DNA of 6,429 nt from CAJPSE01 sp963514535 (GTDB taxonomy: Bacteria; Synergistota; Synergistia; Synergistales; Aminobacteriaceae): NCBI GenBank assembly GCA_963514535.1, contig CAUPUB010000113.1, positions 1 to 6,429 on the forward strand. The letters run 5' to 3'. Positions 5,789-6,429 of this stretch are shown here, piece after piece. The notes beneath the pieces were generated by a model that was not told the DNA's origin, ran no database searches, and saw only the letters and a list, made by a program, of their open reading frames with translations. Position 1 is the stretch's first letter. Every line of letters begins with the position of its first letter. The translations under genes and the position numbers were made by a program.

Positions 5789-5842
5789 CAAATGCGTCTG
5801 ATCCATATCTCAATCAAACGCAATCTCAATCAAACGCATTTG
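5789..5842. repeat. 14-bp imperfect inverted repeat enclosing a tandem repeat
   Basis: CAAATGCGTCTGAT (5789-5802) is the reverse complement of ATCAAACGCATTTG (5829-5842) at 13 of 14 positions. In - strand RNA the one mismatch becomes a G-U pair. It begins on the base after the 5758-5788 inverted repeat ends, so two potential hairpins stand side by side. The right arm overlaps the stop codon of the small HTH-like frame (5830-5832). Confidence 0.65.
5807..5838. repeat. Perfect 16-bp direct tandem repeat (two copies)
   Basis: The 16-mer ATCTCAATCAAACGCA occurs at 5807-5822 and again immediately at 5823-5838. Each copy ends in ATCAAACGCA, which can pair with the left arm of the surrounding inverted repeat (5793-5802), so the hairpin has two alternative right arms. 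Confidence 0.85.
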
Positions 5843-6144
5843 TGCTGGAGGAGCTTTCGGGGTAAAGTATTCGCGTGGATGGCAGAGGCTGTCCAGCGCC
5901 GTTTATTATGAGTCTCAGAACAAAAGAGTGATTGATAATGAAGTGGTTGATGGTGAAGGGGAGGAAATAAATCAACAATCTCCTTTTCCGCTGTCCATGC
6001 CCTGGACGGCTTTTTGGGGGGCCTCACACTGTACATCGTAAGCCCATCGTCGTCGAACGCTTCCTGCGGGGGAATGCCGAGAAACGCACTCAGCCCCGCC
6101 ATCGTCAACCCCTTGGCCCGCCTCAGTTCTCGTATACGCGTCAC
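5830..6144 (-). pseudogene. Small XRE-like HTH reading frame, probably truncated or degenerate
   Basis: The frame starts at GTG 6144 with a good Shine-Dalgarno (GAGAGGT, 6 nt upstream) and runs 104 codons. Only the first 27 or so residues look like protein: TRIRELRRAKGLTMAGLSAFLGIPPQ matches helices 1-2 of an XRE/Cro-type DNA-binding domain. The recognition helix that should follow is missing and the frame passes into EAFDDDGLTMYSVRPPKKPSRAW. After that come His/Pro/Ser-rich residues of AT-richer DNA without family character, ending inside the 5829-5842 repeat arm. A TAAAAT box (6169-6174) could be the -10. I read it as the remnant of a regulator gene whose 3' part was lost or replaced. A real small protein with a truncated HTH cannot be excluded. 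The DNA between its stop and the nuclease start (5674-5829) holds only the repeats and promoter listed separately. Confidence 0.45.
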
Positions 6145-6206
6145 GCGCTTACCTCTCTTCTGGCTCCTATTTTACCGTACTCCGTCGTATAATGAGACAC
6201 AAGCAC

Positions 6207-6245
6207 AAAAAAAGAGCCGCCCCCGCCAAGGTCAGCAGCTCTTTT
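6207..6245 (-). terminator. Intrinsic terminator downstream of tRNA-Arg
   Basis: On the - strand AAAAGAGC (6245-6238) pairs with GCTCTTTT (6217-6210), and the stem can be extended inward by a few G-C and G-U pairs. The stem runs into a seven-T tract (6213-6207). It ends about 130 nt after the tRNA 3' end and is the first terminator-like structure there. On the + strand the same stem leads into TTTT, so it may act in both directions. The 6246-6375 stretch between tRNA and terminator holds no supported gene. Confidence 0.8.
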
Positions 6246-6375
6246 CATGAAAAGAAGAGCCCCAATAGCAACTACGGGAAAAAGATACCACAGGACGAAG
6301 CCGCCGCTTATGACGACATACAACTTCGAGAAAGGGTTGGGGGGAAACGCTGGATATAGCTTGCAGTAAGAAATT

Positions 6376-6429
6376 TGGCGCGCCTGGGGCGATTCGAACG
6401 CCCGGCCTACGGCTCCGGAGGCCGTCACT
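6376..6429 (-). tRNA. tRNA-Arg (CCG anticodon), 3' part; 5' end outside window
   Basis: Read on the - strand, the 54 nt give the 3' edge of the D-arm, an anticodon stem ACGGC/GCCGT around the loop CTCCGGA with anticodon CCG (6418-6416), a 5-nt variable loop AGGCC, a T-arm GGGCG-TTCGAAT-CGCCC, and an acceptor 3' strand CAGGCGC, discriminator G and encoded CCA (6378-6376). The tRNA decodes the arginine codon CGG. About 23 nt of the 5' side lie beyond the window edge. Confidence 0.93.

Noticed and set aside
5734..5862. Short + strand frame with a protein-like tail (NAFVLEELSG)
   Set aside because: It has no Shine-Dalgarno, covers the repeat cluster and gives only about 42 codons; there is too little to call a gene or gene fragment.
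6141..6428. 95-codon - strand frame through the tRNA
   Set aside because: It runs through the tRNA-Arg and the intrinsic terminator, so it is not a gene; the hydrophobic stretch FVLWYLFPVVAIGALLF is by chance.
6376..6429. tRNA-Arg as attachment site of a genomic island
   Set aside because: No integrase gene and no second copy of the tRNA 3' end was seen in the window, so there is no support for integration here.

Overview
This is a bacterial chromosomal window of fairly high GC. It runs from the 3' end of a pyruvate,phosphate dikinase gene on the + strand to the 3' part of a tRNA-Arg on the - strand, and everything between appears to be transcribed from the - strand. The long open frames opposite the - strand genes are antisense shadows of GC-rich coding sequence. 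The taxon cannot be fixed from the sequence. A pyrophosphate-linked PPDK, an Rpn-type PD-(D/E)XK nuclease and high GC would fit an anaerobe such as a member of Synergistota, but this is inference only.

Layout from left to right: (1) 1-512, C-terminal 169 residues of PPDK, followed by a strong intrinsic terminator (559-586). (2) 674-4710, a compact - strand cluster of five genes for exported proteins. In transcription order these are three tandem paralogues of about 160 aa with signal peptides (4710-4222, 4137-3658, 3580-3095), then two larger exported proteins (3072-1960 and 1951-674). The two larger proteins are distant full-length homologues of each other and start with a region resembling the FlgT-N/LPP20-like fold. 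Gaps inside the cluster are 84, 77, 22 and 8 nt and each gene has a recognisable Shine-Dalgarno, so it reads as one operon. (3) 4786-5673, an Rpn-family (TIGR01784/PDDEXK_2-like) nuclease gene. (4) 5674-6144, a repeat-rich intergenic segment and a small, probably degenerate HTH-type reading frame. (5) 6207-6429, an intrinsic terminator downstream of the tRNA-Arg(CCG) 3' half, both - strand.

The least explained part is the five-gene exported-protein operon. The three small proteins arose by tandem duplication: even the spacers between copies are 79/84 identical. They keep near-identical signal peptides and C-termini around a diverged, AT-richer centre. Together with the paired larger paralogues this looks like a lineage-specific cell-envelope or secreted system of unknown function. 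No function beyond export can be supported from the sequence alone.
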